DNA of 64,000 bases from Streptomyces asiaticus (GTDB taxonomy: Bacteria > Actinomycetota > Actinomycetes > Streptomycetales > Streptomycetaceae): contig NZ_JAGSHX010000006.1 of assembly GCF_018138715.1 (NCBI RefSeq), forward strand, positions 4,216,001 to 4,280,000. Direction: 5' to 3'. The notes under the pieces were generated by a model. It was given only the letters and a program-made list of their open reading frames with translations, was not told the DNA's origin and ran no database searches. How positions within the stretch are numbered: position 1 is the stretch's first letter; each line of letters opens with the position of its first letter. Below are positions 8,786 to 17,028 of this stretch, in pieces. A program made the translations under genes and the position numbers.

Positions 8786-8842
8786 ATGGAAGGCAAAGGC
8801 CACGTAGGCAAAGGCCATGGAAGGCAAAGGAAGGCAGCTGCC
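8786..8842. repeat. Short direct repeats just upstream of the aldo/keto reductase
   Basis: Three to four imperfect copies of AAGGCAAAGGCCATGG-like units (also as GTAGGCAAAGGCCATGG) fill the 57 bases before the reductase start and supply several AAAGG/AAGGAAGG ribosome-binding-like runs. One copy contains an in-frame ATG that could add 19 residues. The repeat may be regulator-binding sites or slippage. Confidence 0.6.
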
Positions 8843-9868
8843 ATGAAGCGCAGGATCCTGGGCGGTACCGGCATCTCGGTGAGCGAGTACGCCCTGGGCG
8901 CGATGATGTTCGGCGCCCTGGGCAACCCCGATCACGACGACTCGGTACGGATCATCCACCGCGCCCTCGACGCGGGCATCAACTTCGTCGACACCGCCGA
9001 CGTCTACTCCGAGGGCGAGTCCGAGGAGATCGTCGGCAAGGCCCTCAAGGGCCGCCGCGACGACATCGTCCTGGCGACCAAGGCCCATTTCCCGATGGGC
9101 GACGACCCCAACGACGGCGGCAACTCACGGCGCTGGATCACCCAAGAGGTCGAGAACAGCCTGCGCCGTCTCGGCACGGATTACATCGACCTCTACCAGA
9201 TCCACCGGCCGGACCCGACGACGGACGTCGACGAGACGCTGTCGGTCCTGTCCGACCTGGTCAGGGCGGGCAAGGTGCGCGCCGTCGGCTCCTCCACCTT
9301 CCCGGCCGAGCAGATCGTGGAGGCCCAGTGGGTCTCCGACCGGCGCGGCCACGTACGGTTCCGCAGCGAGCAGCCGCCGTACTCGATCCTGGCGCGCGGC
9401 GTGGAGGCGGCGGTGCTGCCGACCGCGCGGAAGTACGGGATGGGCGTGCTGAGCTGGGGCCCGCTCTCCGCGGGCTGGCTCACGGGCCGCTACACCAAGG
9501 CGTCCGACATCGATCTGTCGGGCGGCCGGGCGGCCGTGGAGAAGCACAAGTTCGACCCGTCGCTGCCCGACAACGCGCGCAAGCTGGAGGCGGTCGACGC
9601 GCTGGCCGAGCTGGCGTCCGACGCCGGGCTCTCGCTGCCGCACATGGCCATCGCCTTCGTACGAGCGCATCCGGCCATCACCTCGGTGATCATCGGCCCG
9701 CGCACCATGGAGCACCTGGAGGATCTGCTCGCCGGGTCGGAGGTGGAGCTGAGCGAGGACGTCCTGGACCGGATCGACGAGATCGTCCCGCCGGGCACCG
9801 ACCTCAACCGGGCGGACAGCTACTACGTGCCGCCGGCGCTCGCGGACAAGAGCCTGCGCCGCCGCTGA
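8843..9868 (+). CDS. Aldo/keto reductase
   Basis: A 341-residue NADPH-dependent oxidoreductase of the AKR fold. The catalytic set is visible: D and Y in NFVDTADVYSEGESEEIVGK, K in DIVLATKAHFPMG, and the IDLYQIHRPDPTTDVDETLS strand carrying the active-site His. The cofactor loop is in SWGPLSAGWLTGRYTK and the C-terminal IIGPRTMEHLEDLLAG. The substrate is not identifiable; a general aldehyde detoxifying role is typical. I took the ATG with AAGGCAG upstream rather than an in-frame ATG 57 bases earlier inside repeats. It is likely regulated by the divergent MmyB-type factor. Confidence 0.9.
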   Translation: MKRRILGGTGISVSEYALGAMMFGALGNPDHDDSVRIIHRALDAGINFVDTADVYSEGESEEIVGKALKGRRDDIVLATKAHFPMGDDPNDGGNSRRWITQEVENSLRRLGTDYIDLYQIHRPDPTTDVDETLSVLSDLVRAGKVRAVGSSTFPAEQIVEAQWVSDRRGHVRFRSEQPPYSILARGVEAAVLPTARKYGMGVLSWGPLSAGWLTGRYTKASDIDLSGGRAAVEKHKFDPSLPDNARKLEAVDALAELASDAGLSLPHMAIAFVRAHPAITSVIIGPRTMEHLEDLLAGSEVELSEDVLDRIDEIVPPGTDLNRADSYYVPPALADKSLRRR

Positions 9869-9900
9869 CCGGCTGCCTCCGAGCGGACGCCGAGATCGGT

Positions 9901-10407
9901 TCAGGACGGCCGCAGGGTGTGCAGCAGCGCGTCGATGAGGGTGCGGTCGTGGTCGTAGCTGAGGCGGCGGCGGGCTGCGTCCGGGGGCAGCCAGAGCAGG
10001 CGGTCGACCTCGCGGTTGGGCACGAAGGGCTCGTCGTGGTCGATCGCCTCCGCCGCCCAGTAGCGGACCTGTTTGGGGCGGCCCTTGGCCATGTAGTGGA
10101 GGGTGGGCAGCACCTCTCCGGGGGCGCAGCCCATGCCGGTCTCCTCGGCGACCTCGCGCACCGCGCCGTGCAGCGCTTCCTCGCCGTGCTTCAGCTTGCC
10201 CTTGGGATGGGACCAGTCGTCGTAGCGGGGGCGGTGGACGAGGGCGACCTCGAGCCCGCCGCCGCGCGGGGACCGTCGCCACAGCACACAGCCCGCCGCC
10301 AGGACCGTCCCCGTGTCCGCTCGGGTGTCCGCTCGGGTTTCCGTTCCGGAGTCCGCTCCGGTGTCCGCTCCTGCCAGCCCGTCAGCACGGGAATTCCGCC
10401 GGTTCAT
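9901..10407 (-). CDS. Nudix hydrolase (MutT-like)
   Basis: A 168-residue pyrophosphohydrolase. The full Nudix box is present: GKLKHGEEALHGAVREVAEE followed by TGM, with the REVAEE metal ligands. The wider similarity (VLWRRSPRGGGLEVALVHRP, YDDWSHPKGKLKHGE) resembles the MutT1 group, but without the phosphatase domain of the mycobacterial protein. It may act on 8-oxo-dGTP or on diadenosine or inositol polyphosphates; the position after ppk and a CHAD gene favours a phosphate-metabolism role. The first 34 residues are a slippage-prone TRADTRADTG repeat encoded by GTGTCCGCTCG-like units. Confidence 0.88.
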   Translation of the reverse strand: MNRRNSRADGLAGADTGADSGTETRADTRADTGTVLAAGCVLWRRSPRGGGLEVALVHRPRYDDWSHPKGKLKHGEEALHGAVREVAEETGMGCAPGEVLPTLHYMAKGRPKQVRYWAAEAIDHDEPFVPNREVDRLLWLPPDAARRRLSYDHDRTLIDALLHTLRPS

Positions 10408-10478
10408 CCGTCGTCTCTCCCTCCCCGGTTCTCCGCTGTCCTCCGCGTTCTGCTCTTCGGTCCTTCGGCCCTTCGGGT

Positions 10479-10531
10479 CCGGCGTCAGGCGTCAGGCGTC
10501 CGGCGTCCGGCGTCAGGCGTCAGGCGTCAGG
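10479..10531. repeat. Seven-base tandem repeat across the CHAD gene stop codon
   Basis: Seven copies of CAGGCGT/CCGGCGT and a partial eighth. On the minus strand these read TGACGCC, so the CHAD stop TGA is the first of several TGAs. Because seven is not a multiple of three, the repeats place TGA in all three frames after the gene. Confidence 0.8.
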
Positions 10532-12275
10532 AGGCTCTGGCGGCGGACACGCGCCGCCAGATCCGGCCGAACGCGAAGCGGGCCGCCTCGACCTCATGCC
10601 GCTGATCGGCGTGGAGCACACCGAGCGCGTACGCCGTCGCCGGGGCGATCCGGGGCGTACGGGCGGCTGCCGCCGCGGCGGCGGCCGCCTCGGCCGCGTC
10701 GCGGTGACGCTCGAGCGCCTGCCCGGCGGCCAACAGCCGCACCGACAGCGGCGGCTCGGCGTCCACGGGGCCGGAGCCGCCCGGACCGGAGCCGCCCGGA
10801 CCGGATCCCTTGGGTCCGCTCGCCTCGTCCGGCTGCTGCCACGCCTGGTCGAGCACCTCCAGCGCGTACCGCCGCAGCCGCAGCAGATGGCGCACGTGGT
10901 GCCAGGGGGCGTCCTGGCGCTCGCTGGCCGGTGGGGCGTCCGCCGCCGGGGTCGCCGCCAGGCCGTGGACCAGCGCCTCCGCGTTGTACGGATGCCCGGC
11001 GCGGACCAGCGGCAGCGCCTCCACCGCCTCGGCCAGCCGCCGGTTCGCCAGCTCGGCGAGCGGCAGCAGCACCTGCCCGGCGGGGCGGGCGGCGTTGGCC
11101 TCGTCGAGCGGGACGTCGGAGGCGAGCAGAGCGACGGTGTCGGCGACCGCGTGGAAGCGGGAGGAGCCGAGCGCCTCCAGGGCGGCGGTGTGGGCCCGGG
11201 TCCGGGCCAGCGTGAGCTGGCGCTCCAGCAGCGCTCCGGCGCGGGCCGCGCCCACGGTCAGCGCCCCGCCGCGGGCCTCCTCCTCGGCACCGGCCCGCTG
11301 GTGGGTCGCGCCCGGCTGGCCGGACCGCTCGCCCTTCTCGCCCTTGGCGCCCCGGCCGCTCTTGTCGCCGCGCTCACCGCGGCGCCGTCCGGCCGCCCGG
11401 CTCTCGTCCCGGTCCCGGTCCCTGTCCCGGTCCCTGGTCGTCCCGGTCGCGCCCTCGGCGCCGCCGCCCGCGTCGGCCGGACCGGGCCGCGCACCCTGCC
11501 CCCCGACAGGAGGGTCCGCGGCCCCGCCTCCCGGCGCACCGGCGGCCAGGGAGACGCTGCGGCGGGAGGCACGGGTGGAGCGGGGAATCGGGCCCGCGGT
11601 GCCGGAGGGGCCACCCGCGCCGTCGACCGCGACCGTGACCGCGCCGCGCGCGGTGCGCGCGGCGCTGGTGGCATGCGCCGCGTTCACCGGCTGGGTGTCG
11701 GAGGGCCGCTCGCCCGGGCTCGCGGTCTCGGCGGCCGTCCCCTCGCCCTGCGGTGACCGGTCCGAGGGGCCGCCCGCGCCCGAGAGCCGGTGCAGGGCGC
11801 CGCGCAGCCGGTCCAGCCGCTCCGCGTAGGCGTGCTCCCGCGCCAGCGTGCCGGACAGCCAGGCCAGCTCGGTCCGCAGCTCATCGGACCAGGCCGTGTC
11901 GGTGAGCGGGCGGTAGACGTAGAGCGCGCCGCTGATCCGCCGCGCGGCACGGCGCAGCAGCCGGGCGGCCTCGGCCGCCTCCTGGACGTCAGAGCCGCTC
12001 TCGCGGTGCATCCGCAGGCTGCGCAGGAAGTCCCCGGCCTGGGCGTGCAGATACGCCGACAGCACCTCCCCGGCCGTCGCCGCCTCCCACGCAGGCGCGC
12101 CCGAAGGCGTCCCCGAAGCCGCCGCAGCCTTCGAAACCCCCGCAGCCCCGGAGGGTGCCGCCGTGGCCTCCGCCGCCCGGTCCGTCGCACCGTCGGCACC
12201 CGGGCGGGGCGGGTCGGCGGCCGGGTCCGCGGCGCCCGTCAGCCCGGCCGGCGGCAGGTCATGTCGTTGAACCAC
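10527..12275 (-). CDS. CHAD domain protein, probably polyphosphate-associated
   Basis: A 582-residue protein. CHAD domains are alpha-helical bundles with conserved His and basic residues that bind inorganic polyphosphate. Two helical halves can be seen: [20 protein letters not shown] (about residue 65) to [15 protein letters not shown] (about 165), and [20 protein letters not shown] to [20 protein letters not shown]. Between them is a low-complexity segment of roughly 150 residues rich in Asp/Arg/Gly ([10 protein letters not shown]), likely disordered. The GTG start has GGAGG seven bases upstream and lies inside the last codons of ppk, so the two are translationally linked. It probably organises polyphosphate made by Ppk. 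Confidence 0.88.
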   Translation of the reverse strand: MVQRHDLPPAGLTGAADPAADPPRPGADGATDRAAEATAAPSGAAGVSKAAAASGTPSGAPAWEAATAGEVLSAYLHAQAGDFLRSLRMHRESGSDVQEAAEAARLLRRAARRISGALYVYRPLTDTAWSDELRTELAWLSGTLAREHAYAERLDRLRGALHRLSGAGGPSDRSPQGEGTAAETASPGERPSDTQPVNAAHATSAARTARGAVTVAVDGAGGPSGTAGPIPRSTRASRRSVSLAAGAPGGGAADPPVGGQGARPGPADAGGGAEGATGTTRDRDRDRDRDESRAAGRRRGERGDKSGRGAKGEKGERSGQPGATHQRAGAEEEARGGALTVGAARAGALLERQLTLARTRAHTAALEALGSSRFHAVADTVALLASDVPLDEANAARPAGQVLLPLAELANRRLAEAVEALPLVRAGHPYNAEALVHGLAATPAADAPPASERQDAPWHHVRHLLRLRRYALEVLDQAWQQPDEASGPKGSGPGGSGPGGSGPVDAEPPLSVRLLAAGQALERHRDAAEAAAAAAAAARTPRIAPATAYALGVLHADQRHEVEAARFAFGRIWRRVSAARAS

Positions 12276-14511
12276 GCCGTCGCCTCCGGGCGTCGATGAG
12301 CATCTCCTGAACATTCCGCAGCGGCTGGCCGTCCGCGTCCGTGGCGTGCCGGGTCCACTCGCCGTCCGGGCCCAGGTGCCAGGAGGAGGTGGAGTCGGCC
12401 ATCCCGGTCTCCAGCAGGCGGTTGAGGGCGGCGCGGTGACCGGTGTCGGTGACCCGCACCAGCGCCTCGATCCGGCGGTCGAGATTGCGGTGCATCATGT
12501 CGGCGCTGCCGATCCACACCTCCGGCTCGCCGCCGTTCCCGAACGCGAACACGCGCGAATGCTCCAGGAAGCGTCCGAGGATCGAGCGGACCCGGATGTT
12601 CTCCGAGAGCCCGGGGACGCCCGGCCGCAGCGCGCAGATGCCGCGCACCCACACATCGACCGGCACCCCGGCCTGCGAGGCCCGGTAGAGGGCGTCGACG
12701 ACGGCCTCGTCGACCATCGAGTTGACCTTGACCTTGACGTAGGCCGGGCGGCCCGCCCGATGGTGGGTGATCTCCTTGTTGATCCGGGTGATCAGCCCGC
12801 CGCGCAGCGACTTGGGGGCGACCAGCAGCCGCCGGTAGTTCTCCCGCCTGGAGTAGCCGCTCAGCCGGTTGAAGAGGTCGGAGAGGTCCGCGCCGACCTG
12901 GGAGTTCGCCGTCAGCAGCCCCAGGTCCTCGTACAGCCGGGCGGTCTTGGGGTGGTAGTTGCCGGTGCCCACGTGCGAGTAGCGGGTGAGGGTGTCGCCC
13001 TCCTGGCGGACCACCAGCGACAGCTTGCAGTGGGTCTTCAGGCCCAGCAGGCCGTAGACCACGTGGCAGCCGGCCTCCTCCAGCTTGCGCGCCCACTTGA
13101 TGTTGGCGTGCTCGTCGAAGCGGGCCTTGATCTCGACCAGCACCAGCACCTGCTTGCCGGACTCGGCGGCGTCTATGAGCGCGTCGACGATCGGCGACTT
13201 GCCGGAGGTGCGGTACAGCGTCTGCTTGATCGCCAGGACGTCCGGATCGGCGGCCGCCTGCTCCAGGAACGCCTGCACGGAGGTGGAGAATGAGTCGTAC
13301 GGGTGGTGGAGGAGGACGTCCCGCTCGCGCAGCGCCGCGAAGATGTCCGGCGGGGAGGCGGACTCCACCTCGGCGAGGTCCCGGTGGGTGCCCGCCACGA
13401 ACTTGGGGTACTTCAGCTCCGGCCGGTCCAGCGCGGCTATGCCGAACAGGCCGGTGAGGTCGAGCGGCCCGGGCAGCGGATAGACCTCCGCGTCCGAGAC
13501 CTTCAGCTCGCGCACCAGCAGGTCCAGCACATACGGGTCGATGGACTCCTCGACCTCCAGCCGCACCGGGGGCCCGAAGCGGCGGCGCAGCAGCTCCTTC
13601 TCCAGGGCCTGGAGGAGGTTCTCGGCGTCGTCCTCCTCGACCTCGAGGTCCTCGTTGCGGGTGACCCGGAACATGTGGTGCGCCAGCACCTCCATCCCCG
13701 GGAACAGCGCCTCCAGATGCGCCGCGATCACGTCCTCGAGCGGTACGTACCGCTGCGGCGACGCCTCCAGGAACCGGGAGAGCGACGGCGGGACCTTCAC
13801 ACGTGCGAAGTGATCATGACCGCTCACGGGGTTGCGCACCACGACCGCGAGATTGAGCGACAGCCCCGAGATATACGGGAAGGGGTGTGCCGGGTCCACG
13901 GCGAGCGGGGTCAGCACGGGGAAGATCTGCTGCCGGAAGAGGGTGAAGAGGCGGGACTGCTCCTTCTCGGTGAGATCCGGCCAGCGGACCAGATGGATGC
14001 CCTCCTCGCCGAGCGCGGGGGCGACGTCCTGCTGGTAGCAGGCGGCGTGCCGGGCCATGAGCTCACGGGACCGGTTCCAGATCAGCTCCAGCACCTCGCG
14101 CGGCTGGAGCCCGGAGGCGGAGCGGGTGGCGACCCCGGTGGCGATGCGCCGCTTGAGGCCGGCGACCCGCACCATGAAGAACTCGTCCAGATTGCTGGCG
14201 AAGATCGCCAGGAAGTTGGCCCGCTCCAGCAGCGGGGTGGACGGGTCCTCGGCCAGCTCCAGCACCCGCTCGTTGAACGCGAGCCAGCTGCGCTCCCGGT
14301 CCAGGAACCGCCCCTGCGGCAGCTCCCCGCCCTCCGTGCCGGGCCCGGCGATCTCCTCGTACGAGTCCAGATCGGCGTCGAGATCGGGGTCGAGCGACCG
14401 CACCGGTGCGGCGACAGCATGCGGCCGGTGGGCCGCGATGGACCCGACCGAAGGCTGGGAGTGGGGCTGGGGCTGCGGGGAAACCGATGCCTGACCGCTT
14501 GTGTGGCTCAT
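12259..14511 (-). CDS. ppk: Polyphosphate kinase
   Basis: Reversibly polymerises the gamma phosphate of ATP into inorganic polyphosphate. About 750 residues, normal for PPK1. The N-terminal domain begins at [20 protein letters not shown]. The phospholipase D-like catalytic halves include [60 protein letters not shown] (the His matching the autophosphorylated residue) and [20 protein letters not shown]. The start chosen gives MSHTSGQ followed by [10 protein letters not shown], as I remember for Streptomyces Ppk; an ATG 102 bases upstream is in frame but lies in the probable 5' leader. The downstream CHAD gene overlaps. Confidence 0.95.
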   Translation of the reverse strand: MSHTSGQASVSPQPQPHSQPSVGSIAAHRPHAVAAPVRSLDPDLDADLDSYEEIAGPGTEGGELPQGRFLDRERSWLAFNERVLELAEDPSTPLLERANFLAIFASNLDEFFMVRVAGLKRRIATGVATRSASGLQPREVLELIWNRSRELMARHAACYQQDVAPALGEEGIHLVRWPDLTEKEQSRLFTLFRQQIFPVLTPLAVDPAHPFPYISGLSLNLAVVVRNPVSGHDHFARVKVPPSLSRFLEASPQRYVPLEDVIAAHLEALFPGMEVLAHHMFRVTRNEDLEVEEDDAENLLQALEKELLRRRFGPPVRLEVEESIDPYVLDLLVRELKVSDAEVYPLPGPLDLTGLFGIAALDRPELKYPKFVAGTHRDLAEVESASPPDIFAALRERDVLLHHPYDSFSTSVQAFLEQAAADPDVLAIKQTLYRTSGKSPIVDALIDAAESGKQVLVLVEIKARFDEHANIKWARKLEEAGCHVVYGLLGLKTHCKLSLVVRQEGDTLTRYSHVGTGNYHPKTARLYEDLGLLTANSQVGADLSDLFNRLSGYSRRENYRRLLVAPKSLRGGLITRINKEITHHRAGRPAYVKVKVNSMVDEAVVDALYRASQAGVPVDVWVRGICALRPGVPGLSENIRVRSILGRFLEHSRVFAFGNGGEPEVWIGSADMMHRNLDRRIEALVRVTDTGHRAALNRLLETGMADSTSSWHLGPDGEWTRHATDADGQPLRNVQEMLIDARRRRRGSTT

Positions 14512-14630
14512 GAACTCATTGTTCCGCGCCGGAGGTGAATACGGCGTGGCGGAAGCGGGTGCGGAAACGGCACGGAGCCTCCGGTTCGACGAATTCGGCA
14601 CAGCGGGCTGCATTCAGTGATGCTCGCAAC

Positions 14631-14651
14631 CAAGGTTGAATCGCCGGTAAC
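14631..14651 (-). promoter_or_regulatory. Possible PhoP-binding repeats upstream of ppk
   Basis: On the minus strand GTTACCGGCGA is followed immediately by TTCAACCTTGG, loosely like the 11-base PHO-box units (GTTCACC core). Streptomyces ppk is a known PhoP target. Two units with several mismatches make this weak. Confidence 0.25.
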
Positions 14652-14717
14652 GGGCACATGGCGCGTAGGAAATCGGGACCCATCCCCCAGGGGTCCCGCC
14701 CTGCACGCCCCCGGGCT

Positions 14718-14754
14718 CAGATCCCGCCCAGATCCCGCCCAGGTCCCGCTCAGG
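14718..14754. repeat. 11-bp tandem repeat between ppk and mshD
   Basis: Three copies of CAGATCCCGCC (the third CAGGTCCCGCT) plus a partial fourth in the mshD 3' region. Just beyond it the last bases of mshD (TCAGGTCTCCGTC) are repeated 18 bases downstream, giving a duplicated gene end. Confidence 0.7.
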
Positions 14755-14778
14755 CGTTGATCAGGTCTCCGTCTTCGC

Positions 14779-15711
14779 TCAGGTCTCCGTCCGATACATC
14801 AGATCCGTCTCATGGGTGACGAAGCCGAGCCGCTCGTAGACCGCGACCGCGGCGAAGTTGTCGGCGTCCACATAGAGCATCGCGGTCGGCAGCCCCTGAG
14901 CCGCCAGATGCCGCAGCCCGATCGAGGTCAGCGCCTTGCCGAGGCCGCCGCCCTGCGCGTCCGGCCGCACCCCCACGACGTACACCTCCCCCAGCCGCTC
15001 CTCGGCATGCACCTTCGTCCAGTGGAACCCGACGATCTCCCCGCCCCGCTCGGCCAGGAAGAACCCCTCCGGGTCGAACCACGGCTCACCCTTGCGGTCG
15101 TCCAGATCACGCTGGGTGAGCGAACCCTGCTCGGGGTGGTGGGCGAAGGCCGCCGCGTTCGCCGCCAGCCACGCGGCGTCGTCCACACCCGGCCGGAAGG
15201 TCCGTACGGTCACCCCCTCCGGGAAGACTGGCTCCGGAAGACCAAGCTCCGCGAGCGACCCCAGCGGCCGCCGCATCTGCCGCAGCTCCCGGAACAGCGT
15301 CAGCCCCAGCACCTGCGCGAGGTGGCGCGCCGAGGCATGCCCCCCGTGCGCCCAGATCCGCAGCCGCTTCCCCGACTCCCTCAGCAGCGTCACCCCCAGC
15401 GCCCGGCCGTGCCCCTGCCCGCGGTGCCCCGGATGCACGACCAGCTCGGCGGCCGGAGCCTCGACCGGGTCGGTGTCCTCCAGCTGCGCGTACCCCACCA
15501 GCTCCCCGCTCGGCTCCCGCAACACCAGATGCCGCACCCCTTCCCGCCGCCCCCGCAGCTGGAGCCGCCCCTGCTCGGACACCGCCTGCTGCCCATCGGC
15601 CCCCGCGGACTCCGCGACCAGCCGCAGCACATCCTCCACCTCGGCCGACGTCAACTCCTCCAGCACATCGAGCCGCCGGGCCCCGGATGTCTCGTTCACC
15701 ACGTCATTCAT
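14779..15711 (-). CDS. mshD: Mycothiol synthase MshD
   Basis: Acetylates Cys-GlcN-inositol with acetyl-CoA, the last step of mycothiol synthesis. The 310-residue protein has two GNAT domains in tandem. The N-terminal one carries AAELVVHPGHRGQGHGRALG. The C-terminal, active one carries EVYVVGVRPDAQGGGLGKAL for acetyl-CoA, and FHWTKVHAEERLGE and YVDADNFAAVAVYERLGFVT at the substrate site. The ATG is seven bases after a TAGGCT box, consistent with a leaderless transcript. It is not linked here to the other msh genes except that mshA lies about 10 kb away. Confidence 0.94.
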   Translation of the reverse strand: MNDVVNETSGARRLDVLEELTSAEVEDVLRLVAESAGADGQQAVSEQGRLQLRGRREGVRHLVLREPSGELVGYAQLEDTDPVEAPAAELVVHPGHRGQGHGRALGVTLLRESGKRLRIWAHGGHASARHLAQVLGLTLFRELRQMRRPLGSLAELGLPEPVFPEGVTVRTFRPGVDDAAWLAANAAAFAHHPEQGSLTQRDLDDRKGEPWFDPEGFFLAERGGEIVGFHWTKVHAEERLGEVYVVGVRPDAQGGGLGKALTSIGLRHLAAQGLPTAMLYVDADNFAAVAVYERLGFVTHETDLMYRTET

Positions 15712-15718
15712 GAGGCCG

Positions 15719-15760
15719 AGCCTACGGCGGCCCAATTGTGCAGCAAGCCGCTGCACAATT
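15719..15760 (-). promoter_or_regulatory. mshD promoter overlapped by a perfect 11-base inverted repeat
   Basis: On the minus strand TTGCTG-N16-TAGGCT forms a plausible promoter whose -10 box ends seven bases before the mshD ATG. The -35 box sits in the spacer edge of a perfect palindrome, AATTGTGCAGC-N5-GCTGCACAATT, in an A/T-rich pocket. This layout fits a repressor operator; a terminator for the upstream nuclease gene is the alternative, but no T-run follows on that strand. Confidence 0.5.
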
Positions 15761-15773
15761 TATTACCGGCGAG

Positions 15774-16841
15774 TCACCCAGCTGCCCCATCCCCGTCGAG
15801 GACGTCGTCGGCGATGCGGGAGAGATCCTCGGCACTGGGCATCAGCTCCCGCACATGGGGCGGCAGCGCGGCGTAGGTGCTCACGGCGAGCGGTGCGTTG
15901 TTGCTCCGCAGGGCGTACTCGATCGTCCCCTTGTCGCGGCTCTTCGCGATCAGGATCCCGAGGGTCGGATCGTCACGCTCCTTGTCCCGGACCAGGTCGT
16001 CGACGACGGTGACGTAGAAACCGAGCTGGCCCAGGTGGGCGGGGCGGGCCTTGTCGGTCTTCAGCTCGATGACGACGTAACGGTGCAGCTTGCAGTGGTA
16101 GAAGAGCAGATCGATCCGGAACTCCTCGTCACCGACCTTGATGGGGTACTGACGCCCGACGAAGGCGAAGCCGACCCCGAGTTCGGTCAGGAATCGGACG
16201 AGCTGCTGCACCAGCGCGTCCTCAAGGTCGCGCTCCGCCACCTTGCCGGAGAGCCGAGTGAAGTCGACTCGGTAGGGATCCTTGACGACCTCGTTGACGG
16301 CATCGGAGTCCTCCGGGACCGTGGCGTCGAAGTTGTTGAGCGCGGCGCCCTGGGTGAGGTGCAGCTGGGCGTCGATCCAGTGGTCGAGCATGACGCGGGA
16401 CCACCCCTGTTGCACGGCCCGCTGAGCGTAGAAGTCCAGCTCAGGACGGGTTTTGCAGCGGCCCATCAGCAGGGTGATGTGACCCCAGGGCAATTGGGCA
16501 ACAGCTTGTTGCCCAATTTGCTCGGGCCATGTTCGAGCCATCTGCTGCATGTACTTGAGATTCCGCGCACCGAAACCCCGCTGGTTCGGGAAGGCTGTAC
16601 GCAACTCCGTCGCCACCCGCTCAAGGACCTTTGATCCCCACTTCTCACGTTCCGTCCGGTCGAGGATCGTCCGGCCGATCTCCCAGTACATCTTGATCAT
16701 CTCGGTGTTGACCTTGAGCTGAGCACGCACGCTCGCCTGCGTGACGATCGCCTTGAGGTCATCGACCAGTTCGAAGAAGCCCGACGGGAGCTCGGACCCC
16801 TGTGCGGGGATGGGCGTCTGCTGCGCGAGTTCGTTCTGCAT
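15774..16841 (-). CDS. YhcG-type PD-(D/E)XK nuclease domain protein (DUF1016)
   Basis: About 355 residues. The N-terminal half is the DUF1016 helical domain (INTEMIKMYWEIGRTI-like NTEMIKMYWEIGRTILDRTE, FPNQRGFGARNLKYMQQMAR, AVAQLPWGHITLLM). The C-terminal half is a PD-(D/E)XK nuclease core: EEFRIDLLFYHCKLHRYVVI followed by ELK, with the Asp and the E-x-K triad, and LGQLGFYVTVVDD after it. Family members are encoded near restriction systems and in defence islands, but biochemical roles are mostly unproven. It stands alone here between mshD and a 5'-nucleotidase. The start is uncertain (ATG MQNELAQQ, or GTG/ATG up to 30 bases upstream). A 27-base palindrome falls inside the gene. Confidence 0.82.
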   Translation of the reverse strand: MQNELAQQTPIPAQGSELPSGFFELVDDLKAIVTQASVRAQLKVNTEMIKMYWEIGRTILDRTEREKWGSKVLERVATELRTAFPNQRGFGARNLKYMQQMARTWPEQIGQQAVAQLPWGHITLLMGRCKTRPELDFYAQRAVQQGWSRVMLDHWIDAQLHLTQGAALNNFDATVPEDSDAVNEVVKDPYRVDFTRLSGKVAERDLEDALVQQLVRFLTELGVGFAFVGRQYPIKVGDEEFRIDLLFYHCKLHRYVVIELKTDKARPAHLGQLGFYVTVVDDLVRDKERDDPTLGILIAKSRDKGTIEYALRSNNAPLAVSTYAALPPHVRELMPSAEDLSRIADDVLDGDGAAG

Positions 16842-17028
16842 GATCTGCACGCTCACATAACAAACCACCACCCAAACCCCTCATCAGGACCTTTCCGCCG
16901 AACGGGCGAAGTCGGCCCACACCGTTGACCACCGGCCACCAGCTCTTCACCTCACCCCCCTGCCCCGCTACGCGCGTTGACCGTAAGCTGCGCTCCACCA
17001 TCCATCACGGGGCACACAAGGGGACGAC

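Noticed and set aside
8786..8842. An extended aldo/keto reductase N terminus starting MEGKGHVGKG
   Set aside because: The extra residues come from short repeats, the AKR fold starts at MKRRILGGTG, and a ribosome-binding-like AAGGCAG precedes the shorter start.
16940..16962. PHO boxes upstream of the 5'-nucleotidase
   Set aside because: CTTCACCTCACC-like runs occur, but the 11-base periodicity is not maintained, so PhoP control stays a guess.
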